From an uncultured Acetatifactor sp. (GTDB lineage Bacteria; Bacillota; Clostridia; Lachnospirales; Lachnospiraceae), in the NCBI GenBank assembly GCA_910584435.1, contig CAJUAP010000001.1, forward strand, positions 91,493 through 155,492: DNA of 64,000 bases, read 5' to 3'. The notes below the pieces were generated by a model. The model saw only the letters and a list, made by a program, of their open reading frames with translations. It was not told the origin of the DNA and did not search any database. A program made the position numbers and the translations under genes. The first letter of the stretch is position 1. Every line of letters starts with the position of its first letter. Of this stretch, positions 41,765-50,880 are shown one piece after another.

Positions 41765-43537
41765 ATGTCTGCAAATGCTTCAAACAGTTCTCCTGATGAT
41801 ATATTTCCTGCAAAACATCGAAGACAGTGTGCTCTCCTTTTATCCATACTGTTGTGCACTCTGCTGCTCTTCTGCTGCTATATAATATCTCAATCCCACA
41901 TGACACGGAAAAATGCAATCTCTGAACATACCGCTCTATGCGCATCTGCACTGGACGGTCAGCTTCAGAAATCAGCGGAAGCTTTACCCGCCGATCCGGC
42001 TGCACTGAAAAATTTACTGTTATCCGAAGCCGTTTTTCCCGATATTCCTTCTTACGGAACCCTGGTTGTATTAAGTAACGGCCGTGTACTTCTCACCCAC
42101 GGACAGAATATCCTTTCCTATCAGCTTGCGGCATCCATGGCGGAAAGCGCCGGCCCTGACACTTCCATCCATACTTACAATGCTCCGAATTTTCCGGACT
42201 TTTATTTTTGTGCTGTCACTTCCCAGGTCAGTGAGCTGGTATACTGCTATTATGAACCTGCCCTGAGCAGCTGGCAATTGCTTCTGGCAGGACTTACTGT
42301 AAAACGAAGTGTCTTTTTGACAATTCTGCTGCTTGCCGCAGTAATCACCTTTAGTCTTCTCATCGCCTCTATTCCTGTGAACCCTAAGGGTGAACGCATT
42401 ATTGAAATTACGATTCCTGACGAACCGGAGGCGGAAGCTGCCTTCGGCTCCCTTCCCTATTTCAGCGGAATCATCATAGATTACCACAACACCGACAGTA
42501 ATCTCATCAGCCCTGAGACCCTGAAACTGTTCGACCAAATTATCGGCGACAACCTGACTGTCAACAAAATCCGATATCAATTTTCCATGCAGCGCAATTC
42601 CGACTGTCTGCAGTATGATATGAATTATACCAACTATAATTTGAGAGTTCTGTGCGACTCTCTGAAAATGAACCTTTTTAATGCTGCTCCCGAATATGAG
42701 ATTAATATCTATTACAGCAACGCCGTCACCTCCTATGCGGAAATGGAGAAGGAACTGCTCTATCTCCACAGGAACCTGCGCTACAGCCTGATCTTGGGCT
42801 ATGGAAGAAGTATTTCCATTGAACGGGTTAAATCATTTGAGGCAAGTAAGGCAGTGGTGGATGCAGATGCGGCAAGCATCATCCAGAACCATCTGCGCAC
42901 AAGAGCCTATGACGACCTATACGATTACCTGCGCCATAAGAGGGATATTCTGGCACATTACCAGCGTTCCAGCAGCACACTCTATTCATTTACCCAGGTG
43001 TACCGTTTTGCAGAAGAATCTTTTTCTATCGTAAAGCTTTTCTTTCAGGAAAACGCGTTTGAACACCCTATGGTGCAAACTGCATGTATCGCTGTTTTTC
43101 GTGCCAATCCCGGATTCCGTGCCTTCTGTGAATACCTGATTTCCTGTATCAAAACATACCAATGCGAGAACCAGCATGTATTAAGCAGCCGCAATGAGCA
43201 GATTATGAACAGTATCTATATGTATATTGAACAAGACTTAGCAGGTGCAAATCTGAACTCCATCGCCCGCAAAATGCAGATGACTGACAGCCATTTAAGC
43301 CGTGTCTTCAAGAAAAATACCGGTTCTAATTTCTCGGAATATCTCTCGGAGCGCAAACTGGAAGAAGCCGCCCGGCTGCTGGTACAGGAACAGAAAATGA
43401 AAGTAGGCGAGATTTCCGATATGTTAGGCTACGGAAATCCCACCTACTTCCTCTCACGTTTCAAGGCAAAATACGGTATTTCGCCCAGTGCATACCGCAA
43501 GGAGCACCTGGAGGATAAAACTGCCGGAAAGTCTTAA
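41765..43537 (+). CDS. Membrane-bound AraC-family sensor-regulator
   Basis: 590 residues; the only plus-strand gene of the window. Two membrane helices (CALLLSILLCTLLLFCCYII near residue 30 and LTILLLAAVITFSLLIAS near 185) frame an extracellular sensor of about 130 residues. A cytoplasmic middle part leads to a C-terminal AraC HTH domain from about residue 476 (LNSIARKMQMTDSHLSRVFK, EISDMLGYGNPTYFLSRFK). The plan is that of YesS-like regulators of polysaccharide uptake genes, with a smaller sensor. It stands close to the GH2 and DUF1961 genes, which it may activate on sensing a sugar. An AAAGGT site lies about 10 bases before the ATG. Confidence 0.88.
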   Translation: MSANASNSSPDDIFPAKHRRQCALLLSILLCTLLLFCCYIISQSHMTRKNAISEHTALCASALDGQLQKSAEALPADPAALKNLLLSEAVFPDIPSYGTLVVLSNGRVLLTHGQNILSYQLAASMAESAGPDTSIHTYNAPNFPDFYFCAVTSQVSELVYCYYEPALSSWQLLLAGLTVKRSVFLTILLLAAVITFSLLIASIPVNPKGERIIEITIPDEPEAEAAFGSLPYFSGIIIDYHNTDSNLISPETLKLFDQIIGDNLTVNKIRYQFSMQRNSDCLQYDMNYTNYNLRVLCDSLKMNLFNAAPEYEINIYYSNAVTSYAEMEKELLYLHRNLRYSLILGYGRSISIERVKSFEASKAVVDADAASIIQNHLRTRAYDDLYDYLRHKRDILAHYQRSSSTLYSFTQVYRFAEESFSIVKLFFQENAFEHPMVQTACIAVFRANPGFRAFCEYLISCIKTYQCENQHVLSSRNEQIMNSIYMYIEQDLAGANLNSIARKMQMTDSHLSRVFKKNTGSNFSEYLSERKLEEAARLLVQEQKMKVGEISDMLGYGNPTYFLSRFKAKYGISPSAYRKEHLEDKTAGKS

Positions 43538-43549
43538 CAGAACTAACCA

Positions 43550-43960
43550 TCACGAACATTTCACTTCCAGCAGTTTCTTTACATCCTCATAGTGTTCCCG
43601 GCATATAACCCGGTAATGTATCCAGCCGCCATCTCCGCAAGGATATCTATTATCAATATATTCCTGCGTGTATTTTTTCATCTTGCCATATATCATTTCA
43701 TATTGCACATTTGTTAATCTCAACATTACCGTAAACGCACCTGCTTCAGCGAATATATTACACACTAGCCTTTTATTTTTATAATGTCCTATTCCCCAGC
43801 CGTATTTATTGCCATAGGGGAAAATCACTTTCTGTTCTGTACGAAAGGCCGTTGCCAGCCAATCGTTTATCATAGAAAAGTGCTCTGCATTTTCTGCACA
43901 ATGCTTCGTCATTTCTTCAATTGTCGGTACGGCTTGTTTATTTAACATTCTTTCATACAT
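43550..43960 (-). CDS. DUF3788-like protein
   Basis: 136-residue cytoplasmic protein. The layout, with a short N-terminal helix (VPTIEEMTKHCAENAEHF), a YGNKYGWGIGHYKNKRLV segment and a C-terminal stretch with GWIHYRVICREHYEDVKKLL, resembles the DUF3788 family of small proteins with unknown function; I assign it from memory. It ends 12 bases from the convergent AraC gene. Nothing in the sequence points to a role. Confidence 0.6.
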   Translation of the reverse strand: MYERMLNKQAVPTIEEMTKHCAENAEHFSMINDWLATAFRTEQKVIFPYGNKYGWGIGHYKNKRLVCNIFAEAGAFTVMLRLTNVQYEMIYGKMKKYTQEYIDNRYPCGDGGWIHYRVICREHYEDVKKLLEVKCS

Positions 43961-44039
43961 AACTATCCTCCAAGCTCAAATTCGTAACAGCCTGAAACCC
44001 TCCACAAGGCTGGCGAAACCGCTGGCTGCAGACAGTTCC

Positions 44040-46244
44040 TTACACCGCCTGCGGCACCTTCTCTGTGCCCTGCATCTGCAGCTGCGCTTTCACTAAGCCG
44101 TAATAGATTCCTCTTTTCTCCATCAATTCATCATGGCTGCCCACTTCCGCAATATGATGCCCGTCAATCACCACCAGTCTGTCCGCATCCTTTAAGGTGG
44201 ACAGACGGTGTGCAATGGCAAAGGTGGTTCTTCCCTCTGTCAGCCGCTCCAATGCCTTCTGAATCAGGTATTCGCTTTCCGTATCCAGGCTGGCCGTCGC
44301 CTCGTCCAATATCAAAAGCCTTGGATTGCTGAGGATTGCCCTTGCAATGGCAATTCTCTGACGCTCGCCGCCTGAGAGATTATATCCATGCTCACCCACA
44401 TAGGTATTATAACCATCCGGCGTCTCACAGATAAAATCATGGGCATTTGCCATCTTCGCCGCCCGGATTACCTCTTCATATGTTGCATCCTGTTTGGCAA
44501 AACGGATGTTATTATAAATGGTGCCTGCAAACAGGAAATTCTCCTGCAATACCACGCCAATCTGGCTGTGGAATTTTTCCAGCTTAATCTTGCGTATATC
44601 CACGCCGTCTATGAGAATTTCACCGTCATCCACCTCATACAAGTGCATGATTAAATTAATCAGAGTCGACTTTCCTGTACCGGAAGCCCCCACCAGACCG
44701 ATCATCTCGCCCTGTTTCACCGTCAGGTTAATATCCTCCAATACGGGCTGATAGGATTTATACCCGAAGGAAGCATGATGAAACTGAATCTCTCCCTGGA
44801 TGTCCAGATTCACAGCCTCATCGCCGTCAAATATCGCAGGCTCCTGATTCATAATATCGGAGATGCGCTCCATGCTGGTGATCAGATTCATCAAATGCCT
44901 TGGAAGATTACTGAGCTGGCCCACATAACCATAGAGCATACTTGCATATGTGATAAACTGCAGCAGCTCACCCGGGGTTAAAACGCCCAGCAATGTAGCA
45001 CGTCCGCCGAAAAATGTCACCAGATAACTTCCCATTCCAAGAAGAAAGGTTAAAATAGGGAAAAAGATTGCAAAAAAGGTCTCATTCCCTTTCTGTACCC
45101 TGGCATAGGAATCCGCAGTCTCATCAAACTGTTCCGCTTCCCTCAGCTCCTGCCCATAGGACTTCACCACCGCCATTCCGGAAATGACATCCTGCAGCTT
45201 GCTATTCTCCTTATCACTCTTCTTGCCCTGCATGTGAAATCTTCTGTGAATCATTTTCCGGAATCCAATGGACAGCCCTATAGATACCGGAACAAACACA
45301 AAGGCAAGCAGCGCAAGCTTCCAGTTCATAAACAGCATATACGCAAGCACAAATACAAAGGATATGATAACCGTGAATAAATTGCAGAACACCTCGCTGC
45401 AGAAATCCTTAATCCTCCTTGTATCCCTCACCACCCTGTTCATCAGCTGGCCGGGTGATCTGTCATTGATATATGCCAGAGAAAGCTGCTGTATTTTGTC
45501 AAATACTTTATGGCGCAGATCCGCACTGATATCGGCCCCCAGTCTGGCGCACATATAATTCTTACCCACATTGATTATAATTGCCCCCAATGCCAGCACC
45601 AGCATAATCAGCAGGCATGGCAGCGCCTCGCTGTAAGTTCTGCCCTCCACAGTCAGCAGATCATCCACCAGGTATTTCTGCACCTGGGGACTCATAAGAC
45701 CGACCAAGGTAGACAGAAGCATCAGCAGCAGAATCACAATCATTGTGCCCGTATGGGGTTTTACCAGCATCATATAATCACGGAAAAATCCCATCTTCTT
45801 ACCGCTGCACCGGGGACATTCACGGGTATTGGGCAGCCCCCTTCCGCATTTGGGACAGGATTTCTCGTATTCGTGGCTGATTACGCGCTCTGTCCGTCCT
45901 CTTTTTAAGATCACCATTCCCCTTGACAGGTAAGAATATCTGGTCAAATGCTTCGCGGTAAATCTCCCCAGAAGGATTTGTTCCTCACCCTTTTGCACGA
46001 AGAGAATCCCACAGGCAATTTGAGGTTCACTGTGAATACTGTCGCATTCTTCCAACCGAAACGCAAAAGTCCGTTTTCCCTCTTCCAGGATCAGAAGACG
46101 CCTGTTGGTCATCACCGTATAGGAATTGGAACGGTAATCTCCTTTCAAACTAATATCCAGCGGAAGACAGTAGTAAATCTCTTCCCCGTTCTCCAATCCG
46201 CATAGCTTTTCGTTTTCTTCCGACAATTCATACTGTAGAATCAC
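44040..46244 (-). CDS. ABC exporter with N-terminal zinc ribbon, DUF1854-linked (2)
   Basis: 734 residues from the GTG at 46244, which has GGAGG nine bases upstream; an ATG further up would overlap the preceding gene. An N-terminal domain of about 120 residues (TNRRLLILEEGKRTFAFRLE) ends in a four-cysteine ribbon (SCPKCGRGL, ECPRCSGKK). Then come six membrane helices and an ATPase with Walker A GASGTGKSTLINLI, signature LSGGERQRIAIARA and Walker B LLILDEATASLDT. The same plan is seen in the other exporter of this cluster, so they likely form a heterodimer serving the DUF1854 protein between them. Confidence 0.88.
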   Translation of the reverse strand: MILQYELSEENEKLCGLENGEEIYYCLPLDISLKGDYRSNSYTVMTNRRLLILEEGKRTFAFRLEECDSIHSEPQIACGILFVQKGEEQILLGRFTAKHLTRYSYLSRGMVILKRGRTERVISHEYEKSCPKCGRGLPNTRECPRCSGKKMGFFRDYMMLVKPHTGTMIVILLLMLLSTLVGLMSPQVQKYLVDDLLTVEGRTYSEALPCLLIMLVLALGAIIINVGKNYMCARLGADISADLRHKVFDKIQQLSLAYINDRSPGQLMNRVVRDTRRIKDFCSEVFCNLFTVIISFVFVLAYMLFMNWKLALLAFVFVPVSIGLSIGFRKMIHRRFHMQGKKSDKENSKLQDVISGMAVVKSYGQELREAEQFDETADSYARVQKGNETFFAIFFPILTFLLGMGSYLVTFFGGRATLLGVLTPGELLQFITYASMLYGYVGQLSNLPRHLMNLITSMERISDIMNQEPAIFDGDEAVNLDIQGEIQFHHASFGYKSYQPVLEDINLTVKQGEMIGLVGASGTGKSTLINLIMHLYEVDDGEILIDGVDIRKIKLEKFHSQIGVVLQENFLFAGTIYNNIRFAKQDATYEEVIRAAKMANAHDFICETPDGYNTYVGEHGYNLSGGERQRIAIARAILSNPRLLILDEATASLDTESEYLIQKALERLTEGRTTFAIAHRLSTLKDADRLVVIDGHHIAEVGSHDELMEKRGIYYGLVKAQLQMQGTEKVPQAV

Positions 46245-46326
46245 TTTTTCAATCCTCCACACCTTCAGCCAAACAATGCAATACTTATTATCATAAAAGC
46301 ATTTCCCCTGACTTGCGCAGCATCCT

Positions 46327-46935
46327 TTACAGGAACAGATCCAGTTTTCTACGTTCTGCAACCGTCAGCCGATTTACATCCGGAATCTCAAATCGGTTTT
46401 CATCAATATCCATAATCAGAATTCTGGTATCCGAAAGATGAATCACTGCATTCCCGCCCATGCGAATGGTAAAATTGCACTCCCCGTGATCCGTCCCCAC
46501 ATTCCAATAGGCAAAACCATACTCGTCCTTTATCTTATAAATTTTCTGAATGATTGGTGTAAAATAACGTAATGTCAGCTGTTCTTCCAACATCTCTATG
46601 GTTTCTCTGCTTACATCCGACAGCTTTTCCACAATGCCAATTTCCTTAGAACGCTCTTCCGCTGTTCTTATAGAGATGAATTCATCCTTATCAGAAAACG
46701 GAAACATCCGTACCACCAGCACTCTCGGATAAAATTCTTCTCCAATCCGCAGACTTAGGAAACCGGTTCCTGTTCTCTCGAATTCTGCATTTTCATCGTT
46801 CAGATACCGCACACGGAGCATTTCCTCCGTCTCCTGCTCCATCTGCTCCAGCTGAAAATCATCCATTTCCCGTTCCTGCATGCCCGGTCCCCGTCTGCCG
46901 CCGGGGCCGCCAGGTTCTCTATGTCCGTCCATCAT
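46327..46935 (-). CDS. DUF1854 family protein
   Basis: 202-residue soluble protein. After a Gly/Arg-rich start (EPGGPGGRRGPGM) the core shows the DUF1854 pattern: EEQLTLRYFTPIIQKIYKI, a WNVGTDHGECNFTIR segment and LIMDIDENRFEIPDVNRLT. DUF1854 proteins are known as partners of ABC transporters, and in proteobacteria of cyanophycin-associated ones; no cyanophycin genes are seen here. It lies between two exporters of matching architecture, all in one direction, so a three-gene transport system is very likely. Substrate unknown. Confidence 0.82.
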   Translation of the reverse strand: MMDGHREPGGPGGRRGPGMQEREMDDFQLEQMEQETEEMLRVRYLNDENAEFERTGTGFLSLRIGEEFYPRVLVVRMFPFSDKDEFISIRTAEERSKEIGIVEKLSDVSRETIEMLEEQLTLRYFTPIIQKIYKIKDEYGFAYWNVGTDHGECNFTIRMGGNAVIHLSDTRILIMDIDENRFEIPDVNRLTVAERRKLDLFL

Positions 46936-46947
46936 CTCATTCTCCTA

Positions 46948-47110
46948 TTCCAGTTCCGTCTCTGCTCTTCAGCGCCCTTGTTCGGGAAGGAATTCTCATC
47001 TGCATAGGGCGCAGCTGTTAATTTCTTCCGGGCGCTTCCGTTCCGAGACTGTTTTTTGATTCCAGTTCCGTCTCATTGATTCCAGTTCCGTCTCTGCTCT
47101 TCAGCGCCCT
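46948..47110. repeat. 32-bp direct repeat around a spacer, ending at a stop codon
   Basis: A sequence starting ATTCCAGTTCCGTCTC and ending TTCAGCGCCCT occurs at about 46948-46979 and again at 47079-47110, with a third partial copy just before the second. The right copy runs into the TAG stop of the upstream exporter gene. Confidence 0.85.
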
Positions 47111-49526
47111 AAAATCCCATTTCTCCTTTGAGCTGCAGTGCTTTGGTCTGCAATTCCTGGAGCTTGTAGTATGTTCCCTTCAGTGCATGTAATTCTGCAT
47201 GGGTTCCCCGTTCTGTCACTTCCCCATGGTCGATAACAACCAGGTAGTCAGCATCTCGCAGCGTAGAGAGCCTGTGGGCAATGGAGATAGTTGTTCTGCC
47301 CTGTACCAGGTAATTCAACGCTTTCTGAATGACGCGTTCCGTCTCCGTATCCACCGAAGCCGTAGCCTCATCCAGAATCAGTATCTTCGGATCTGCCAGG
47401 ATTGCTCTCGCTATAGAGATTCTCTGCCGCTCGCCGCCGGATAACTCTCTGCCGGAAGCACCGATCCTGGTGTCGTAACCATCGGGCATCCGCATAATAA
47501 ATTCATGGGCGCCTGCTAACTTTGCCGCCTTCATAATATCCTTCAGGCTTGCATTCTGATTTGCATAAGAAATATTCTCCGCAACCGTTCCCATAAAAAT
47601 AAATGTTTCCTGTGACACCATGGCTACGTTTTTCCGCAGGTCATGAAATGCAAGCTCTTTTATGGGAATGCCGTCTATTTTGATTTCTCCTTCCTGCACA
47701 TCATACATTCTGGAAATCAAATTGACCAAAGTGGTTTTGCCGGCACCGGACCGTCCTACAATACCCACCATGCTCCCTGCCGGAATGTGCAGCGACACGT
47801 CTTTTAACACTGGTCTGTTAATTTCGTAACCAAAAGAGATATTATCCAGCAGAATATCGCCGTTCGGCTCCTTCAAAGGCTTGGGCTTCGCTGCCTCCTG
47901 TACCTCCGGCACCGCATCTATAATTTCAAAGATACGCTGGGCACTGTTCATACTGTCCGCCCACCAGTTAGGCACTCTGGCAAAGAAATTCATGGGTCCC
48001 TGCAGCTGTCCCACATACCCTACAAATGTAATCAGGGAGCCCAGGTTCATCCCCTGTCCTGTTCCTTTCATGATGAAATAAACGCCCACAGCCCACACAC
48101 CCATAACGGCCAGTTCCCTTGCGCCGTTATATGCCAGCTGGAAATAGTTCTGCTGGCGCGAAATAGCCACTTCCGCATCCCACAGACGATTGCTGTATCC
48201 GTTAAAACGCCCTATTTCCTTCTTCTCCTGTCCGAAGCTCTTGACAACTCTGGAACCTGTCAGGTTATCGTTAATCAGACTGTTCAGGGAACGCTCCGCC
48301 CTGTGCCTTCGCCCGAACATCACCCATATCCTGGGGCGCAGATACCGGTTCAATGCAAATAGAATCGGCACCATCACCACCATAATCAATGCCATAAACG
48401 GATTCATAACAAACATTACAACAATTGTGGCCAGCATGGTCAGACCATGTATCAGTATAAAGGGCGCTCCATCCACGAAAAATTCCGTGATGCGCTCCGC
48501 ATCGCTGATTACTCTGGTCATAAGACTTCCCGTCTGTCTGCTCCGGTAAAAACTGATGGATAACAGCCCCATTTTGCGGAAGACATCCTTCTTCAAATCC
48601 CGTACCACACCTACTACCATCTGCGCGGTCACCACGCCCTGCAGTATGCTGAATACCAGCATAATCAGCTTGGTTCCCGCCATGGCCAGCACCAAAAACA
48701 GTAATACAGTGATAAAGCTGTCCTGCTTTAACCCCAGGGAATCCAAAAACGCCGTATCCCTTGCCAGTACCTTATCATAAAGGATATCGCCATTTAAGTA
48801 GGGCCACACCAGATTCAGCAGAGAGGTTCCCAGCACTGCAGCCATCATGAAGACAAATTGCACCTTATACGGCTTGAAATATCCAAATACCCTGAACATC
48901 ACATTCCTTTTATCCATACAGTTAGGGCAGATCCTTCTTTCCCGGTCCGGATACATTCTGCCGCATTTGGGGCAATATTCCTCACCTTCCTGTGCAAAAT
49001 CAGGCTCTTCCCCCCTCTTCATCTGTTCCACAGCACGTACAAGCTTTGCCACAATCCGCTTCTGCAGATGGGTAAACATCAAGATACAATGTTCTCTGTC
49101 ATCCCATTTTCCAGCCAGCAGGTTACACCCTACACAATTCTCAATCCAAAGCCTGTCCAGCCTGTCAAGAGCAATAAATTCCGCTTTCCATTCCTGTCTG
49201 TCCGGTACGGCGTCTTCATCCCCATACTCATCACAGGAGCTTTCCGCTTCCATGAAAGCTTTTACATCCATATAACTCCCTGCCTCCATGGAAGCTTTTC
49301 TGTTCTTCCCGGAATCACTTCCCCTGAAATAATGAACCTTCCCTTCCATTACCGGTGCCTGAATCACCCCCAGCACAGACTTAGTCAGCACCAGATAGCC
49401 ATCCGCAAATCTTCCTTCTGCGTCCAAATCCGTCTCCGCAGTATACAAGATATCCTGTGCGTTAATCTTCTCATTCTTCAGAAACGCTTCCGCTTCCGGC
49501 GGCAATTTCCTATATGTACTCTCCAC
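47109..49526 (-). CDS. ABC exporter with N-terminal zinc ribbon, DUF1854-linked (1)
   Basis: 805 residues from the GTG at 49526 (MESTYRKLPPEAEAFLKN), placed five bases after GGAGG. The N-terminal about 200 residues contain a domain shared with the partner exporter (DGYLVLTKSVLGVIQ) and a four-cysteine ribbon (YCPKCGRMYPDRERRICPNC). Membrane helices follow, then Walker A GRSGAGKTTLVNLI, signature LSGGERQRISIARA and Walker B ILILDEATASVDT. First gene of the three-gene DUF1854 cluster. Cytoplasmic cargo binding by the ribbon domain is conceivable but not shown. Confidence 0.88.
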   Translation of the reverse strand: MESTYRKLPPEAEAFLKNEKINAQDILYTAETDLDAEGRFADGYLVLTKSVLGVIQAPVMEGKVHYFRGSDSGKNRKASMEAGSYMDVKAFMEAESSCDEYGDEDAVPDRQEWKAEFIALDRLDRLWIENCVGCNLLAGKWDDREHCILMFTHLQKRIVAKLVRAVEQMKRGEEPDFAQEGEEYCPKCGRMYPDRERRICPNCMDKRNVMFRVFGYFKPYKVQFVFMMAAVLGTSLLNLVWPYLNGDILYDKVLARDTAFLDSLGLKQDSFITVLLFLVLAMAGTKLIMLVFSILQGVVTAQMVVGVVRDLKKDVFRKMGLLSISFYRSRQTGSLMTRVISDAERITEFFVDGAPFILIHGLTMLATIVVMFVMNPFMALIMVVMVPILFALNRYLRPRIWVMFGRRHRAERSLNSLINDNLTGSRVVKSFGQEKKEIGRFNGYSNRLWDAEVAISRQQNYFQLAYNGARELAVMGVWAVGVYFIMKGTGQGMNLGSLITFVGYVGQLQGPMNFFARVPNWWADSMNSAQRIFEIIDAVPEVQEAAKPKPLKEPNGDILLDNISFGYEINRPVLKDVSLHIPAGSMVGIVGRSGAGKTTLVNLISRMYDVQEGEIKIDGIPIKELAFHDLRKNVAMVSQETFIFMGTVAENISYANQNASLKDIMKAAKLAGAHEFIMRMPDGYDTRIGASGRELSGGERQRISIARAILADPKILILDEATASVDTETERVIQKALNYLVQGRTTISIAHRLSTLRDADYLVVIDHGEVTERGTHAELHALKGTYYKLQELQTKALQLKGEMGF

Positions 49527-49575
49527 AATAACCTCCACTGGAATGCTCTTCTTCTATATATATTGCCTTTTTCCG

Positions 49576-49690
49576 ACACACTTCCTAACATGCCGCCCAA
49601 AGAGTTGGGCTCCATCCCTTCTCAGCGGCACAAACAATTCATGGGAAGAATGCCTGCCCAAAGCGAGCAAGCCCGCTTGGCATTTTACAC
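49576..49690 (-). repeat. Palindromic repeat element B
   Basis: Contains the GCCGC/GCGGC hairpin module (49589-49638) and the AAGCG/CGCTT module (49646-49684) also found in element A, bounded on both sides by CACACTT. The 83-bp core is absent. As in element A, its end supplies the last codon and stop (GTG TAA) of the adjoining gene. Confidence 0.85.
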
Positions 49691-50770
49691 ACTTATTTCT
49701 ACGAAACAAGCTTCTGTTCTGTCCTCACTGACGGGATGATTGAAATATATCCTCCTGCCGTCTCTGGAAAAAGTCGGGTTTGGATGAACCTTTTTCTTCC
49801 AGATACAATCCTGGAAGTTCTGTCCGCCAAATGCAGCAATGGGTTCTACCTGTCCTCTCTTATATAGGAAAATGTCTGCCGGATAGCCAGGATATGCCCT
49901 ATCACCGGTAAAATACTGCCTGTCCGGAGAGCCGTCAATATGGTTGCCGATGCCGCCCAATGTCTCCAGGCATTCTCCGTCCACCGTAAATCTCTGAATG
50001 CGGCTGGTTTCCATCTCAATTCTCTCTCCATTATGATACTGCCTTGTAGCCATGTAAGTATCATCATCAAACCATAACTGATGTACCGGCTTATCGGGAA
50101 TTACATGGGTCTTGCCCGTCTCAATGTCAATACACCCCAATGCACCGAATATAGGACAGTTATCAACGCTTAACCGCATCATAACCCTGGTAGCCGAAGG
50201 GTTAAGCTGTACATGACTCATAGAAGTGGTATACTCATTCGGAACACAGCCATGCTCCACCACCATCTGATAGACTGTCTCCTTGTCCGCCACCCTCTTC
50301 ACCTTACCTGTGGCAAGCTCCAGAAGATAGATACCGCACCGGTCAATCTCAGGATACTGTGGATTCTTGTCAAGGAACGCTTCCGAAATGGAAAAAGGAT
50401 ACCAGCCATTCTCCGCGCAATGGCTCTCTTTTGCAAATACAGGACCATATTTTGTCTCACCGGTATGTACATTCAGAATCCTGAATGCGGAGAGCTTATT
50501 GATACTGTCTCTGAACACAATATGATCATTGTCCACAAAAGTAGCCGAAGGACCGTTGTGATTTCCGCATTTCACCGAATATATCTTCCTTTGATCCCCA
50601 AGTGTCTCCCTGTCGCACACCCAAATCTCCGTGACATTTTCCGACAGACTCGGCTTACGGGCGTAAACTAACAGCCTCCCATCCTGGCTTTCCGGCTGCC
50701 CCCCATTCATTCCCCACAAACTGGAGCCTTCATAATCACATACCTGTCTTGTTTCTAATTTGAGTTCCAT
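49685..50770 (-). CDS. Beta-propeller protein resembling oligogalacturonate lyase (PL22-like)
   Basis: 361-residue cytoplasmic protein made of repeated blade-like units, each with a D-G or D-R turn (ESQDGRLLVYAR, HIDGSPDRQYFTGD, PTFSRDGRRIYFNHP). The combination SMSHVQLNPSATRVMMR, a conserved NHIDGSPD and a terminal HPNPTFSRDGRRI recalls PL22 oligogalacturonate lyases, which split unsaturated pectin dimers in the cytoplasm. The assignment is moderate; a TolB-like propeller of other function is the alternative. It has its own strong promoter and a GGGAGG ribosome site. Confidence 0.5.
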   Translation of the reverse strand: MELKLETRQVCDYEGSSLWGMNGGQPESQDGRLLVYARKPSLSENVTEIWVCDRETLGDQRKIYSVKCGNHNGPSATFVDNDHIVFRDSINKLSAFRILNVHTGETKYGPVFAKESHCAENGWYPFSISEAFLDKNPQYPEIDRCGIYLLELATGKVKRVADKETVYQMVVEHGCVPNEYTTSMSHVQLNPSATRVMMRLSVDNCPIFGALGCIDIETGKTHVIPDKPVHQLWFDDDTYMATRQYHNGERIEMETSRIQRFTVDGECLETLGGIGNHIDGSPDRQYFTGDRAYPGYPADIFLYKRGQVEPIAAFGGQNFQDCIWKKKVHPNPTFSRDGRRIYFNHPVSEDRTEACFVEISV

Positions 50771-50822
50771 AAAAAACCTCCCTTTCTGCCTTTTCGCGTT
50801 TGCGATTTTTGTCTATAACTTG

Positions 50823-50851
50823 ATTATAGCCATGGCAGCCAGGGAGGGCAA
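50823..50851 (-). promoter_or_regulatory. Promoter of the beta-propeller gene
   Basis: TTGCCC, 17 bases, TATAAT on the minus strand, about 50 bases before the ribosome site. Near-consensus. Confidence 0.8.
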
Positions 50852-50880
50852 TTCATTATTTTTTGATATTTTTATGCTTT

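Noticed and set aside
48858..49739. Plus-strand open frame (293 codons) opposite the exporter gene and element B
   Set aside because: Crosses a gene boundary and a palindromic repeat on the other strand; no domain features.
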